Part shown: piece by piece, positions 30,756 through 39,808 of the stretch | How the letters are laid out: every line of letters begins with the position of its first letter | Position numbering within the stretch: the first letter of the stretch is position 1 | DNA from: Oceanicella actignis | GTDB taxonomy: Bacteria > Pseudomonadota > Alphaproteobacteria > Rhodobacterales > Rhodobacteraceae | Reading direction: 5' to 3' | Length of the DNA stretch: 64,000 bases | Assembly: GCF_008124525.1 (NCBI RefSeq) | Contig: NZ_VNHJ01000002.1 | Location: 124,001 to 188,000, forward strand | Program-made: the position numbers and the translations under genes | Notes under the pieces: generated by a model | Seen by the model: only the letters and a program-made list of their open reading frames with translations | Databases searched by the model: none | What the model was told of the DNA's origin: nothing

Positions 30756-33458
30756 ATGACCCGGAGCAACACCAAGCCGGCGCAGGGCGGCGTCGACGTC
30801 GCCGGCGCCACGCCGATGATGGCGCAGTATCTGGAGATCAAGTCGCGCTATCCCGACGCGCTGCTGTTCTACCGGATGGGCGATTTCTACGAGCTGTTCT
30901 TCGAGGACGCGGTGCAGGCGGCCGCGGCGCTGGACATCGCGCTGACGCGGCGGGGCAAGCATCTGGGCCGCGACATCGAGATGTGCGGCGTGCCGCATCA
31001 CTCGGCCGAAAGCTATCTGCAGACCCTGATCCGCAAGGGTTTCCGCGTTGCGGTGTGCGAGCAGCTCGAGGATCCGGCCGAGGCGAAGAAGCGCGGCCAC
31101 AAGGCCGTGGTCAAGCGCGACGTGGTGCGCCTGGTCACCCCCGGCACGCTGACCGAGGACAGCCTGCTGGACGCGCGCTCGCACAACTACCTGGCCGCAT
31201 GGGCCGAGATCCGCGGCGAGGGAGCGGTGGCGTGGCTCGACGTCTCGACGGGCGATTTCCACGTCGCCGCCTGCCCGCGCCCGGCGCTGGGGCCGATGCT
31301 GGCGCGGCTGGCGCCGTCCGAGCTGCTGGCCTCGGAGGCCGCGGCGGGCGACGAGGCGCTGGGCTCGCTTGCGCGCGAGGCGGGGGCGGTGCTGACCCCG
31401 CTGCCCCGGTCCAGCTTCGACAGCGCCGGCGCCGAGGCGCGGCTCAAGGCCCTGTTCGGGGTCGAGGCGCTGGACGCCTACGGCGCCTTCGCCCGCCCGC
31501 AGCTGGCGGCGATGGGCGCGGTGGTGGCCTATGTCGAGCTGACCCAGCGCGGCAAGCTGCCCATGATCCGCCCGCCCGCGGTCGAGGGGCCGGGCGGGGC
31601 CATGCGGCTGGATGCGGCGACGCGCCGCAATCTCGAGCTGACGCGCACCCTGTCGGGCCGGCGCGAGGGCTCTTTGCTGGCGGCCATCGACCGCACGGTG
31701 ACGGGGGCGGGGGCGCGGCTGCTCGAGACGCGGCTGGCGGCGCCTTCGACCGACCGCGACGAGATCGCCGCGCGCCACGACGCCGTGGACTGGTTCCTGG
31801 ACCGGCGCGACCTTGCCGGCGCCGCCCGCGAGGCGCTGCGCAAGACGCCCGAGATCGAGCGCGCGCTGGGGCGCCTTGCGCTCGAGCGCGGGGGGCCGCG
31901 CGACCTGGCCGCGATCCGCGATGCGCTGGCCCGCGCCCAGGATCTGGCGGCGGCGCTGTCGGGGGCCGAGGCGCCCGCGCGCATCGCCCGCGCGCTCGAG
32001 GCGCTGTGCGGGCATGATGCGCTGGTGGGCCTTCTGGACGCCGCGCTGATCGCCGAGCCGCCGCTCATGGCGCGCGACGGCGGCTTCATAGCGCCCGGCT
32101 TCGACCCCGAGCTGGACGAGGCGCGCAGCCTGCGCGACGAGGGCCGCGGCGTGATCGCCCGCCTGCAGGGAAGCTATGTCGAGCGCACCGGGATCAACGC
32201 GCTCAAGATCAAGCACAACAACGTGCTCGGCTATTTCGTCGAAACCCCGGCCACGCACGCGTCGCGGATGATGTCCGAGCCGCTGTCGCAGACCTTCATC
32301 CACCGCCAGACGCTGGCCAACGCGGTGCGCTTCACCACCGTCGAGCTGTCCGAGCTGGAGACGCGCATCCACAACGCCGGCGCCCGCGCGCTCGAGATCG
32401 AGCAGCGCCGCTTTCAGGAGCTGCGCGCCGCCGTGCTCGAGCGCGCCCCCGCCATCGCCGCCGCCGCGCGCGCGCTGGCCGAGATCGACCTGTCGGCGGC
32501 GCTGGCCGAGCTTGCCGCGCAAGAGGACTGGACCCGCCCGCAGATCCTGCCGGGGCGCGAGTTCGAGATCGAGGGCGGCCGCCACCCGGTCGTCGAGCAG
32601 GCCCTGCGGCGCGCGGGCGAAAGCTTCGTGCCCAACGACTGCGACCTGAGCGCCGAGGGCGACGACGCCCGCCCCGTCTGGCTTCTGACCGGCCCGAACA
32701 TGGCGGGCAAGTCCACCTTCCTGCGGCAGAACGCGCTCATCGCCGTGCTGGCGCAGATGGGCGCCTTCGTGCCGGCGGCGCGCGCGCGCATCGGCGTCGT
32801 CGATCAGCTGTTCAGCCGCGTCGGCGCGGCCGACGATCTGGCGCGCGGGCGCTCGACCTTCATGGTCGAGATGGTCGAGACCGCCGCCATCCTCAACCAG
32901 GCGGGCCCGCGCGCGCTGGTCATCCTCGACGAGATCGGGCGCGGCACCTCGACCTATGACGGGCTGTCCATCGCCTGGGCGACGCTCGAGCATCTGCACG
33001 ACGTCAACCGCTGCCGCACGCTTTTCGCCACCCATTATCACGAGCTCACCGCCCTGGCGGCCCGCCTGCCCGGCCTGCGCAACGCCTCGGTCGCGGTGCG
33101 CGAGTGGGAGGGCGAGGTGATCTTCCTGCACGAGGTGCGCCCGGGCGCCGCCGACCGGTCCTACGGCGTGCAGGTGGCGCGGCTGGCCGGCCTGCCCGAG
33201 GCGGTGATCGCCCGCGCGCGCGAGGTGCTCGAGGCGCTCGAGCGCGGCGACCGCCGCGAGGGGGGCGAGCGCGTGCGGGCGCTGGCGGACGATCTGCCGC
33301 TGTTCTCGGCGGCCCGCCCGGCGCCCGCCCCGGCGCCGGCGCGCGCGCCCTCGCAGGTTGAGCGGCGCCTGCGCGAGCTTTCGCCCGACGACATGACGCC
33401 GCGCCAGGCGCTCGAGCTGCTCTACGAGCTGCGCGATCTGCTCGACGACGCAGGGTAA
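30756..33458 (+). CDS. mutS: DNA mismatch repair protein MutS
   Basis: A 900-residue MutS. Domain I begins PMMAQYLEIKSRYPDALLFYRMGDFYELFFEDA with the mismatch-contacting Phe-X-Glu in GDFYELF. The lever/clamp region holds LKIKHNNVLGYFVE, and the ATPase has Walker A GPNMAGKST at about residue 646, STFMVEMVETAAILN, Walker B LVILDEIGRGTSTYDG and FATHYHELTAL. The C-terminal tail ends in an MutS-II-type helix LSPDDMTPRQALELLYEL. An ATG 13 codons earlier exists; the one at 30756 gives the usual N-terminus and is preferred. Confidence 0.96.
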   Translation: MTRSNTKPAQGGVDVAGATPMMAQYLEIKSRYPDALLFYRMGDFYELFFEDAVQAAAALDIALTRRGKHLGRDIEMCGVPHHSAESYLQTLIRKGFRVAVCEQLEDPAEAKKRGHKAVVKRDVVRLVTPGTLTEDSLLDARSHNYLAAWAEIRGEGAVAWLDVSTGDFHVAACPRPALGPMLARLAPSELLASEAAAGDEALGSLAREAGAVLTPLPRSSFDSAGAEARLKALFGVEALDAYGAFARPQLAAMGAVVAYVELTQRGKLPMIRPPAVEGPGGAMRLDAATRRNLELTRTLSGRREGSLLAAIDRTVTGAGARLLETRLAAPSTDRDEIAARHDAVDWFLDRRDLAGAAREALRKTPEIERALGRLALERGGPRDLAAIRDALARAQDLAAALSGAEAPARIARALEALCGHDALVGLLDAALIAEPPLMARDGGFIAPGFDPELDEARSLRDEGRGVIARLQGSYVERTGINALKIKHNNVLGYFVETPATHASRMMSEPLSQTFIHRQTLANAVRFTTVELSELETRIHNAGARALEIEQRRFQELRAAVLERAPAIAAAARALAEIDLSAALAELAAQEDWTRPQILPGREFEIEGGRHPVVEQALRRAGESFVPNDCDLSAEGDDARPVWLLTGPNMAGKSTFLRQNALIAVLAQMGAFVPAARARIGVVDQLFSRVGAADDLARGRSTFMVEMVETAAILNQAGPRALVILDEIGRGTSTYDGLSIAWATLEHLHDVNRCRTLFATHYHELTALAARLPGLRNASVAVREWEGEVIFLHEVRPGAADRSYGVQVARLAGLPEAVIARAREVLEALERGDRREGGERVRALADDLPLFSAARPAPAPAPARAPSQVERRLRELSPDDMTPRQALELLYELRDLLDDAG

Positions 33459-33569
33459 GCGCGCCCCCGCGGGCGGCGCGAAGCCTGTCCACGCTTGACT
33501 TTGCCCGCGATTACGGTGTTGTGGGGCGGCGATCGAACGACGCATTGTCCGAGAACGGAGGGACCACCC

Positions 33570-33845
33570 GTGAAGAAAGATGAACTCGTCACCGCGCTTG
33601 CCGAGGCCAGCGGCGAGACCAAGTCCAGCGTCGCCGCCGTGCTGGCCGCGCTTCCGCGCGTCGCCGAGGCCGCGCTGAAGCAGGGCAAGACCGTGACGAT
33701 CAACGGTCTGGGCAAGATCGACGCGGCCGAGCGCGCCGCGCGCGAAGTGCGCAACCCGCAGACCGGCGAGAAGAAGATGGCCGAGGCCCACATGGCCCCG
33801 CGCTTCAAGTTCGCCGCGCCGTTCAAGGCCGCCATCCGCGGCTGA
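33570..33845 (+). CDS. HU family DNA-binding protein
   Basis: A 91-residue nucleoid protein: N-terminal dimerising helices (KKDELVTALAEASGETKSSVAAVLAALPRVAEAALKQGKTVTINGLG) followed by a beta-arm and RNPQTGEKKMAEAHMAPRFKFAAPFKAA. The arm tip RNPQTGEK replaces the usual RNPxTG. The start is a GTG at 33570, chosen because GGAGG lies 8 bases upstream and because it gives the normal HU length; an ATG 25 codons earlier would add sequence not found in HU. A TTGACT at 33495 may be its -35, but no good -10 follows. Confidence 0.92.
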   Translation: MKKDELVTALAEASGETKSSVAAVLAALPRVAEAALKQGKTVTINGLGKIDAAERAAREVRNPQTGEKKMAEAHMAPRFKFAAPFKAAIRG

Positions 33846-33853
33846 GGCCGGAT

Positions 33854-33880
33854 CCGGGCGGGCCGCCGCGGTCCGCCCGG
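33854..33880. terminator. Hairpin between convergent HU and DUF454 genes
   Basis: An 11-bp stem with one G-T pair (CCGGGCGGGCC with GGTCCGCCCGG) and a 5-base loop begins 8 bases after the HU stop and could serve both converging genes. No T-tract. Confidence 0.6.
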
Positions 33881-33915
33881 CCCGCGCCTTGCGGCCTCGG
33901 GGCCGCGCGGCGCGG

Positions 33916-34320
33916 TCAGACGCCGCCATCGCCGGGCGGCCGCGGGCTCTGGTCGGCGGGGGGGCGTTCGCCCTCGGGACGCGTCCAGATGAAGATCCCG
34001 ACGCACAGCAGCGCCGGCGCCTGCGCCGCCAGCACCCAAAGCGGCGCGCCCAGGGCCACCGACATCCCGAACACGAAGCACAGCGACGCCAGCGCCCACA
34101 GCTTGAGCGGGCGGCGGATGGCGCCGTTCCTGCGCCAGTCGAGAATGGGCTTGCCCAGCACGGGATGCGAGATCAGCCAGTCGTGAAACGCCGGCGAGGA
34201 CCGCGCGAAGGCGTAGGCCGCCAGCAGCAGGAACGGCACCGTCGGCATCAGCGGCAGCACGATGCCGATGACCGCCAGAAGCAGGCTGAGCGCGCCGACC
34301 AGGAACCAGAACACCTTCAT
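33916..34320 (-). CDS. DUF454 (YbaN) family inner-membrane protein
   Basis: A 134-residue protein starting MKVFWFLVGALSLLLAVIGIVLPLMPTVPFLLLAAYAFARSS, the diagnostic DUF454 N-terminus (helix, GIVLPLLPTTPFLLLA-type turn, CFARSS). HDWLISHPVLGKPILDWRRNGAI follows, then two more helices around LKLWALASLCFVFGMSVA and LWVLAAQAPALLCVGIFIW. The C-terminal tail is hydrophilic and Pro-rich. The function of the family is unknown. Confidence 0.88.
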   Translation of the reverse strand: MKVFWFLVGALSLLLAVIGIVLPLMPTVPFLLLAAYAFARSSPAFHDWLISHPVLGKPILDWRRNGAIRRPLKLWALASLCFVFGMSVALGAPLWVLAAQAPALLCVGIFIWTRPEGERPPADQSPRPPGDGGV

Positions 34321-34361
34321 GGGGCCTGTCTAGCGCCTGCGGGCGCGCAGGGCGAGGGCGT

Positions 34362-35651
34362 TCAGGCCACAAGCTCGCGCAGCGCCGCATCCAGCAGCGC
34401 GCGCCCCTTGCGCGTGGCGGCGAGGCGCTCGGCGCGCCAGGTCAGGACTCCTTGCTCGACCAGCCGCGCCACCCGCTCGGGGTCAAACGGACGCCCGCCC
34501 AGCCGGGCATGGCGCGCGGGGTCGGTTCCTTCGGCGAGGCGCAGCGACATGAGCAGGTATTCGGCGGCCTGATCCTCGGGGGCGATCTCTTCGAAGGACG
34601 CGGCCGGACGGCCCGCGCGCATCGCCTCGAGCCAGGCGCCGGGCGCGCGCAGGTTCTCGGTCGCCAGGCGGCGGCCCTCGACCGTCAGGCGGCCATGGGC
34701 GCCGGGACCCGCGCCGACATAGTCGCCATAGCGCCAGTAGATCAGGTTGTGGCGGCTCTCGTCGCCCGGGCGGGCGTGGTTCGAGATCTCGTAGGCGGGC
34801 ATGCCGGCGGCCTCGCACAGCTCCTGCGTCAGCTCGTACATGCGCGCGGCGTCGTCGTCGGCGGGCAGGCCGCGCAGGCGGCCGCGCGCGTGCAGCTGGG
34901 CGAAGCGGGTGCCCGGCTCGATGGTCAGCTGGTAGAGCGACAAATGGTCCGCCGCCAGGTCCAGCGCGCGGCGCAGCTCTGCCTCCCACGCCTGCGGGGT
35001 CTGGTTCTGGCGCGCATAGATCAGATCGAAGCTGACCCGTCGGAAGACGGCGCGCGCCACGTCGAAGGCGGCCATGGCCTCGGCCGCGCCATGCGTGCGC
35101 CCCAGCGCGCGCAGGTCGGCGTCGTTCAGCGCCTGCACCCCCATCGAGACGCGGTTGACCCCCGCGGCCGCGTAGCCGCGAAAGGCGGCCGCCTCGACCG
35201 AGGTGGGGTTGGCCTCGAGGGTGATCTCGGCGCCGGGCTCGAAGCCCCACAGCCGCTCGACGGCGTCGATCAGCGCGGCGACGGTGGCCGGCGGCATGAG
35301 GCTGGGCGTGCCGCCGCCGAAGAACATCGTGCGCGCCCGCCGCCCCGGGGTCAGGCGCGCGGCGGCCTCTAGATCGGCGATCAGCGCCTGGCGCCAGGCG
35401 TCATGGTCGACATGGGCCGAGACGTGCGAGTTGAAGTCGCAATAGGGGCATTTCGACTTGCAGAACGGCCAGTGGACGTAGATCCCGAAGCCGCCCGCGC
35501 GCCAGTCCTCGGTTGCGCCGGGGTCGGGTGCGGGGGCGGTGGCGCGGTTGCGGTCGGGGTCGGGTGCGCCTTCCGGCGCCGAGGGGCGGGGCGCCGGCCG
35601 GGCGGCGGGCGGCGCGTCGCCGGGGCGGATGGCGAAGGGTTCGGGCGGCAT
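34362..35651 (-). CDS. hemW: Heme chaperone HemW (radical SAM, HemN-like)
   Basis: A 429-residue radical SAM protein. The 4Fe-4S cysteines are Cys64, Cys68 and Cys71 in VHWPFCKSKCPYCDFNSHV, which has the single Phe after Cys that marks the HemW type and not the CNVC of HemN. SAM-binding GGGTPSLMPP, EANPTSVEAAAFRGYAAAGVNRVSMGVQALND and the HemW C-terminal domain follow. HemW inserts heme into respiratory enzymes. A Pro/Ala-rich 50-residue leader precedes the usual beginning, so the true start may be later than the ATG used. It follows the RidA gene by 29 bases. Confidence 0.9.
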   Translation of the reverse strand: MPPEPFAIRPGDAPPAARPAPRPSAPEGAPDPDRNRATAPAPDPGATEDWRAGGFGIYVHWPFCKSKCPYCDFNSHVSAHVDHDAWRQALIADLEAAARLTPGRRARTMFFGGGTPSLMPPATVAALIDAVERLWGFEPGAEITLEANPTSVEAAAFRGYAAAGVNRVSMGVQALNDADLRALGRTHGAAEAMAAFDVARAVFRRVSFDLIYARQNQTPQAWEAELRRALDLAADHLSLYQLTIEPGTRFAQLHARGRLRGLPADDDAARMYELTQELCEAAGMPAYEISNHARPGDESRHNLIYWRYGDYVGAGPGAHGRLTVEGRRLATENLRAPGAWLEAMRAGRPAASFEEIAPEDQAAEYLLMSLRLAEGTDPARHARLGGRPFDPERVARLVEQGVLTWRAERLAATRKGRALLDAALRELVA

Positions 35652-35680
35652 GGGGCGTCCTTTCCGGGCGCGGGCGGCGC

Positions 35681-36064
35681 TCAGACGTCGCGCAGCGCCG
35701 TCGCCTCGATCTCGATCTTCATCTCGGGGCGCAGCAGCCCGGCCACGATCAGCGTCGCGGCGGGCGGCGCGTCGCCCAGCCAGCGGCGCACGACGGGCGC
35801 CGCCGCCTGCCAGTGGGCGGGATCGCTGACGTGATACTGCACGCGCACGATGTCGCGCATCGAGAAGCCCGCCTCGCGCAGGGTGCGGGCGATGGTGGCG
35901 AAGGCGTTCTCGGCCTGCTCGGCGGCGCTCTCGGGCATGGTCATGTCGGCGTAGTCGTAGCCGGTGGTCCCCGAGACGAAGCACCACGGCCCGCGCACGA
36001 CGGCGCGCGAATAGGCGTAGTCGCGCTCGAAGCTCGAGCCGGTCGAGATGCGCCGCACGCTCAT
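35681..36064 (-). CDS. RidA family protein
   Basis: A 127-residue YjgF/RidA-fold protein: RRISTGSSFERDYAYSRAVVRGPWCFVSGTTGYDY, then AEQAENAFATIARTLREAGFSMRDIVRVQYHVSD and PPAATLIVAGLLRPEMKIEIEATAL. RidA proteins hydrolyse reactive enamine/imine intermediates; the substrate Arg of the classic group appears shifted (LLRPEMKIEIE in place of a RVELP-type sequence), so it may belong to another RidA subgroup. It overlaps rdgB by four bases. Confidence 0.9.
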   Translation of the reverse strand: MSVRRISTGSSFERDYAYSRAVVRGPWCFVSGTTGYDYADMTMPESAAEQAENAFATIARTLREAGFSMRDIVRVQYHVSDPAHWQAAAPVVRRWLGDAPPAATLIVAGLLRPEMKIEIEATALRDV

Positions 36065-36678
36065 GCGCCCTGCTCGAGCTTGCGGCGCAGCAGCGCGACG
36101 GCGCGGGCGCGGTGCGACATGGCGTTCTTCTCGGCTGGGTCCATCTGCGCGAAGGTCAGCGCGTGGCCCTCGGGCTGGAAGATCGGGTCGTAGCCATGCC
36201 CCAGCGCCCCGCGCATGGGCCAGACGAAGGTTCCCTCGACCTCGCCGCGGAACAGCTCGTCATGGCCGTCGGGCCAGGCCAGGCACAGCACGCACACGAA
36301 GCGCGCCCGCCAGGGCTGCGGCGCGCCCGAGCGCAGCAGCTCGTCATGGGCGCGGCGCATGGCCATGACGAAGTCGCGCCCCTGGGGCGTTTCGGCCCAG
36401 TCGGCGGTGCGCACGCCCGGCGCGCCGCCCAGCGCGTCGATGGCGATTCCGCTGTCGTCGGCGAGGGCGGGCATCTGCGCCGCCTTGGCGGCCGCGTGGG
36501 CCTTGATGCGGGCGTTGCCCTCGAACGTGTCCTCGGTCTCGGCCGGTTCGGGCAGGCCCAGCTCGGCGGCCGAGACGGGCGCAAGCCCATAGGGCGCCAG
36601 CAGCGCGCGGAATTCCTCGAGCTTGCCGGCGTTGTGGGTGGCGATCAGCAGCCGCGGGCCGGTCAGCTTGCGGCTCAT
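36061..36678 (-). CDS. rdgB: XTP/dITP diphosphatase (RdgB/HAM1)
   Basis: A 205-residue non-canonical purine NTP pyrophosphatase: [20 protein letters not shown] at the N-terminus, then [25 protein letters not shown] with the metal-binding Asp pair, [32 protein letters not shown] and [11 protein letters not shown]. It removes ITP and XTP from the nucleotide pool. Its start overlaps the rph stop, and its stop overlaps the next start. Confidence 0.95.
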   Translation of the reverse strand: MSRKLTGPRLLIATHNAGKLEEFRALLAPYGLAPVSAAELGLPEPAETEDTFEGNARIKAHAAAKAAQMPALADDSGIAIDALGGAPGVRTADWAETPQGRDFVMAMRRAHDELLRSGAPQPWRARFVCVLCLAWPDGHDELFRGEVEGTFVWPMRGALGHGYDPIFQPEGHALTFAQMDPAEKNAMSHRARAVALLRRKLEQGA

Positions 36679-37394
36679 GCGCCCTCCACCGCCGCCTTCT
36701 GCGCGGCGACCAGCTGGGCCACGCCCTTGTGCGCCAGCTCGAGCATCACGTCCAGTTCCTGGCGGCTGAAGGGCGCGCCCTCGGCCGACATCTGCACCTC
36801 GACCAGGCCGCCCGAGCCGGTCATGACGATGTTCGCGTCGGCGCCGGCCTCGCTGTCCTCGGCATAGTCCAGATCCAGCACCGGGCGTCCGCCATGGATG
36901 CCGCACGAAACCGCCGCCACGTGATCGACGATGGGGTTCTCGGACACCTCGCCCGCGCGCACCAGCTTCTCGGCGGCAAGGCGCAGCGCCACCCAGCCGC
37001 CGGTGATGGCCGCGCAGCGGGTGCCGCCGTCGGCCTGGATGACGTCGCAATCGACGGTGATCTGGCGCTCGCCCAGAACGACGCGGTCCACGCCCGCGCG
37101 CAGTGCGCGGCCGATCAGGCGCTGGATTTCCTGCGTGCGGCCCGACTGCTTGCCCAGCGCCGCCTCGCGCCGGTTGCGGGTATTGGTGGCGCGGGGCAGC
37201 ATGCCGTATTCGGCCGTGACCCAGCCAAGGCCCGAATTGCGCATCCAGGGCGGGGTGCGATCCTCGATCGAGGCGGTGCACAGAACATGGGTGTCGCCCA
37301 TGCGGATCAGGCACGAGCCTTCGGCGTGCTTGGCGACGCCGGTTTCGATGGAGACGGGGCGGAGCTGGTCCGCTTCGCGGCCGGATGGGCGCAT
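36675..37394 (-). CDS. rph: Ribonuclease PH
   Basis: A 239-residue phosphorolytic 3'-5' exoribonuclease for tRNA 3'-end maturation. Characteristic segments: [91 protein letters not shown] and [20 protein letters not shown]. The ATG at 37392-37394 gives the standard N-terminus; the longer open frame is antisense to hrcA. It heads the rph-rdgB-ridA-hemW run and is divergent from hrcA. Confidence 0.96.
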   Translation of the reverse strand: MRPSGREADQLRPVSIETGVAKHAEGSCLIRMGDTHVLCTASIEDRTPPWMRNSGLGWVTAEYGMLPRATNTRNRREAALGKQSGRTQEIQRLIGRALRAGVDRVVLGERQITVDCDVIQADGGTRCAAITGGWVALRLAAEKLVRAGEVSENPIVDHVAAVSCGIHGGRPVLDLDYAEDSEAGADANIVMTGSGGLVEVQMSAEGAPFSRQELDVMLELAHKGVAQLVAAQKAAVEGA

Positions 37395-37482
37395 GTGCAA
37401 TGTCCTCGTGGCTTTCCTACGGCGCCTGTCATACTCTTGGCGCGCGCCGGGGTCCATGCCTTGCCCGGGGCGCGGGGGCCGA

Positions 37483-37511
37483 TTGACCGAGCGGGCGGCG
37501 GCGCCTAGATT
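37483..37511 (+). promoter_or_regulatory. Strong sigma-70-like hrcA promoter
   Basis: TTGACC, exactly 17 bases and TAGATT form one of the best promoter matches in the window. The predicted start is about 37518, coinciding with an in-frame ATG and 33 bases upstream of the ATG that I prefer. Confidence 0.6.
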
Positions 37512-37550
37512 CCGGACATGACAAGGCAGTTTTCGAAAGGCGACGCGCAC

Positions 37551-38642
37551 ATGACCGGCCAGCCGGCCAGGCTCAGCGACCTGAACGACCGCAGCCGCGA
37601 GATCTTCAGGCGCCTTGTCGAGACGTATCTCGAGACGGGCGACCCCGTCGGCTCGCGCACGTTGTCGCGCAGCATGGACAACGCGCTTTCGCCGGCCACG
37701 GTGCGCAACGTGATGCAGGATCTGGAGCATCTGGGGCTGCTGGGCAGCCCCCATGTCTCGGCCGGCCGCGTGCCGACCGAGATGGGCCTGCGGCTGTTCG
37801 TGGACGGGCTGCTCGAGATCGGCGACATCTCGCCCGAAGAGCGTCAGCGCATCGAAAGCGGCCTGACCGCGGACGAGCGCGCCGCGGGCGATCTGACGGG
37901 CATGCTGGCGCGCGCGGGGGCGCTGTTGTCGGGGCTGACCCGCGGCGCAAGCCTGGTCTTCGCGCCCAAGACCGAAGAGCCCATCAAGCATATCGAGTTC
38001 GTTTCGCTGTCGCCCGAGGCGGCGCTGGTGGTGATCGTGACCGAGAGCGGCGCGGTCGAGAACCGCCTGTTCGCGCCGCCGCCGGGGCTGACGCCCTCGG
38101 CCATGCGCGAGGCGGCGAACTTTCTCAACGCGGCGCTGCGCGGGCGCACGCTGAGCGAGGCCAGCGCCGTCATCCACGAAGAGATCGCCGCCCGCCGCCG
38201 CGAGCTTGACGCGCTGGCCGCCCAGCTGGTCGAGCGCGGCGCCGAGATCTGGCAGGGCGACGGCGGCGCGCATCCCGAGCGGGTCATCGTGCGCGGCGCG
38301 GCCAACCTGCTGGACGACGTCGCCAGCGAGGAGGAGCTCGAGCGCATGCGCCGCCTGCTCGACGACATGGAGCGCAAGGAGGACCTGCTTCAGCTGCTCA
38401 ACCTGGCCGAAGAGGGCGAGGGCGTGCGCATCTTCATCGGCTCCGAGAACAAGTTGTTCTCGCTTTCGGGTTCATCTCTGGTGATTTCGCCATATATGGA
38501 TGCGGAACGTCGAATCATCGGCGCGATCGGGGTGATCGGCCCCACGCGCCTGAACTATGGCCGCGTCGTTCCCATCGTCGACTACACCGCCCGCCTGATG
38601 GGGCGGCTGATGTCGGACCGGCGGCGCGGCATGAAGGGATGA
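37551..38642 (+). CDS. hrcA: Heat-inducible transcription repressor HrcA
   Basis: A 363-residue HrcA. The winged-helix domain reads [33 protein letters not shown] and [44 protein letters not shown]; the rest is the GAF-like effector/dimer domain ending [25 protein letters not shown]. It represses groESL-type promoters via CIRCE. The start at 37551 ([13 protein letters not shown]) has GAAAGG upstream and matches relatives; the in-frame ATG at 37518 lies at the predicted transcription start and would make a leaderless message. No CIRCE element was seen nearby. Confidence 0.93.
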   Translation: MTGQPARLSDLNDRSREIFRRLVETYLETGDPVGSRTLSRSMDNALSPATVRNVMQDLEHLGLLGSPHVSAGRVPTEMGLRLFVDGLLEIGDISPEERQRIESGLTADERAAGDLTGMLARAGALLSGLTRGASLVFAPKTEEPIKHIEFVSLSPEAALVVIVTESGAVENRLFAPPPGLTPSAMREAANFLNAALRGRTLSEASAVIHEEIAARRRELDALAAQLVERGAEIWQGDGGAHPERVIVRGAANLLDDVASEEELERMRRLLDDMERKEDLLQLLNLAEEGEGVRIFIGSENKLFSLSGSSLVISPYMDAERRIIGAIGVIGPTRLNYGRVVPIVDYTARLMGRLMSDRRRGMKG

Positions 38643-38644
38643 CC

Positions 38645-39301
38645 ATGTCGCAGAACCAGAATCACGAGAACGACCGCATCGAGCAGCCCGAAGCCCAGGC
38701 CGAAGCCGAGGCGGGCGCCTCGGCCGCGCCCGAGCCCGCGGACCCGGTCGAGGCCGAGCTCGAAGCCCTGCGCGCCGAGCGCGATTCGCTGCGCGACAAG
38801 CTGATGCGCGCGCTGGCCGAGGCCGAGAACATCCGCAAGCGCGCCGAGCGCGACCGCAAGGAGGCCGAGGCCTATGGCGGCACGAAGCTGGCGCGCGACG
38901 TGCTCGACGTCTACGACAATCTGGGCCGGGCGCTGGCCGCCGCCGACGAGGCCGCGCGCAAGCACGCCCGCGCCCTGATCGAGGGCATCGAGCTGACCCA
39001 GCGCGAGCTGCTGGCCGCCTTCGCCAAGAACAAGATCGAGCAGGTCACGCCCGAGATCGGCGAGAAGTTCGATCCCAAGCTGCACCAGGCGATGTTCGAG
39101 GCCCCGGTTCCGAACGCCGAGCCGGGCACGGTGATCCAGGTGATGCAGCACGGCTTCACCATCTCGGGGCGGCTGCTGCGCCCGGCCATGGTCGGCGTCG
39201 CCGCCGCGCGCCCGGCCGGCGCGGGCGAACAGGACGCGGCCGACGGCCAGGGCGCCGAGGCCGAGGCGCCCGCCGACGCCGGCGGTCCCGAAGCGCAGTG
39301 A
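38645..39301 (+). CDS. grpE: Nucleotide exchange factor GrpE
   Basis: A 218-residue cochaperone of DnaK. An acidic, coiled-coil N-terminus (EAELEALRAERDSLRDKLMRALAEAENIRKRAERDRKEAEAYG) leads to DVLDVYDNLGRAL and the beta-wing signature FDPKLHQAMFEAP and GTVIQVMQHGFTISGRLLRPAMVGVA. An ATG two codons earlier overlaps the hrcA stop; the ATG at 38645 has AAGGGA 5 bases upstream. hrcA-grpE is a common heat-shock pair; dnaKJ is not in the window. Confidence 0.95.
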   Translation: MSQNQNHENDRIEQPEAQAEAEAGASAAPEPADPVEAELEALRAERDSLRDKLMRALAEAENIRKRAERDRKEAEAYGGTKLARDVLDVYDNLGRALAAADEAARKHARALIEGIELTQRELLAAFAKNKIEQVTPEIGEKFDPKLHQAMFEAPVPNAEPGTVIQVMQHGFTISGRLLRPAMVGVAAARPAGAGEQDAADGQGAEAEAPADAGGPEAQ

Positions 39302-39696
39302 GCGGCGCGCCCGAACAGGGCCGGCCCATCGGGCCGGTGACGCTGCAGACCATCGCCATGCCGGCGGACACGAACGCCAATGGCGACATCTTCGGCGGCT
39401 GGCTGATGGCGCAGATGGACCTGGGCGCTTCGGTGCCCGCGCGCACCCGCGCGCGCGGGCGCGTGGCCACGGTCTCGGTCGAGGCGATGACCTTTCACCG
39501 CCCGGTGCATGTGGGCGATCTGGTCTCGATCCACTCGCACATCATGCGCGAAGGGCGCAGCTCGATGACCATCGGCGTCGAGGTGTGGATCACTCGCCAG
39601 CCCAGCGGCGAGACCATGCGCGTGACCGACGCGGTGTTCCATTTCGTCGCCATCGACGAGAACGGCAAGCCGCGCCCCCTGCCGCCGCGCGAGTGA
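39298..39696 (+). CDS. YciA-like acyl-CoA thioesterase
   Basis: A 132-residue single hot-dog-fold thioesterase. The catalytic segment AMPADTNANGDIFGGWLMAQMDLGAS contains the Asn-Asp pair of the YciA/ACOT class, and VSVEAMTFHRPVHVGDLVSIHS plus VTDAVFHFVAIDENGKPRPLPP complete the fold. It hydrolyses acyl-CoA thioesters; chain preference is unknown. It starts with GTG inside the grpE stop (GTGA). It converges on the paa operon, so a link to phenylacetyl-CoA metabolism is possible but not shown. Confidence 0.88.
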   Translation: MSGAPEQGRPIGPVTLQTIAMPADTNANGDIFGGWLMAQMDLGASVPARTRARGRVATVSVEAMTFHRPVHVGDLVSIHSHIMREGRSSMTIGVEVWITRQPSGETMRVTDAVFHFVAIDENGKPRPLPPRE

Positions 39697-39773
39697 CCGG
39701 GCCCGCCCCCGCGGCGGATCCGCGAGCGACCGGGCCCGCCGCCGCGCCGGATCGCGGCCGGGCCGGCCGGGGC

Positions 39774-39797
39774 GCCCGATCCGGTCCCGGATCGGGC
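39774..39797. terminator. Bidirectional hairpin between thioesterase and paaE
   Basis: A perfect 11-bp stem (GCCCGATCCGG with CCGGATCGGGC) with a 2-base loop sits 12 bases before the paaE stop on one side and 78 bases after the thioesterase stop on the other. It probably ends the paa transcript; the adjacent minus-strand bases lack a T-run. Confidence 0.6.
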
Positions 39798-39808
39798 CGG
39801 GGCCGCGG

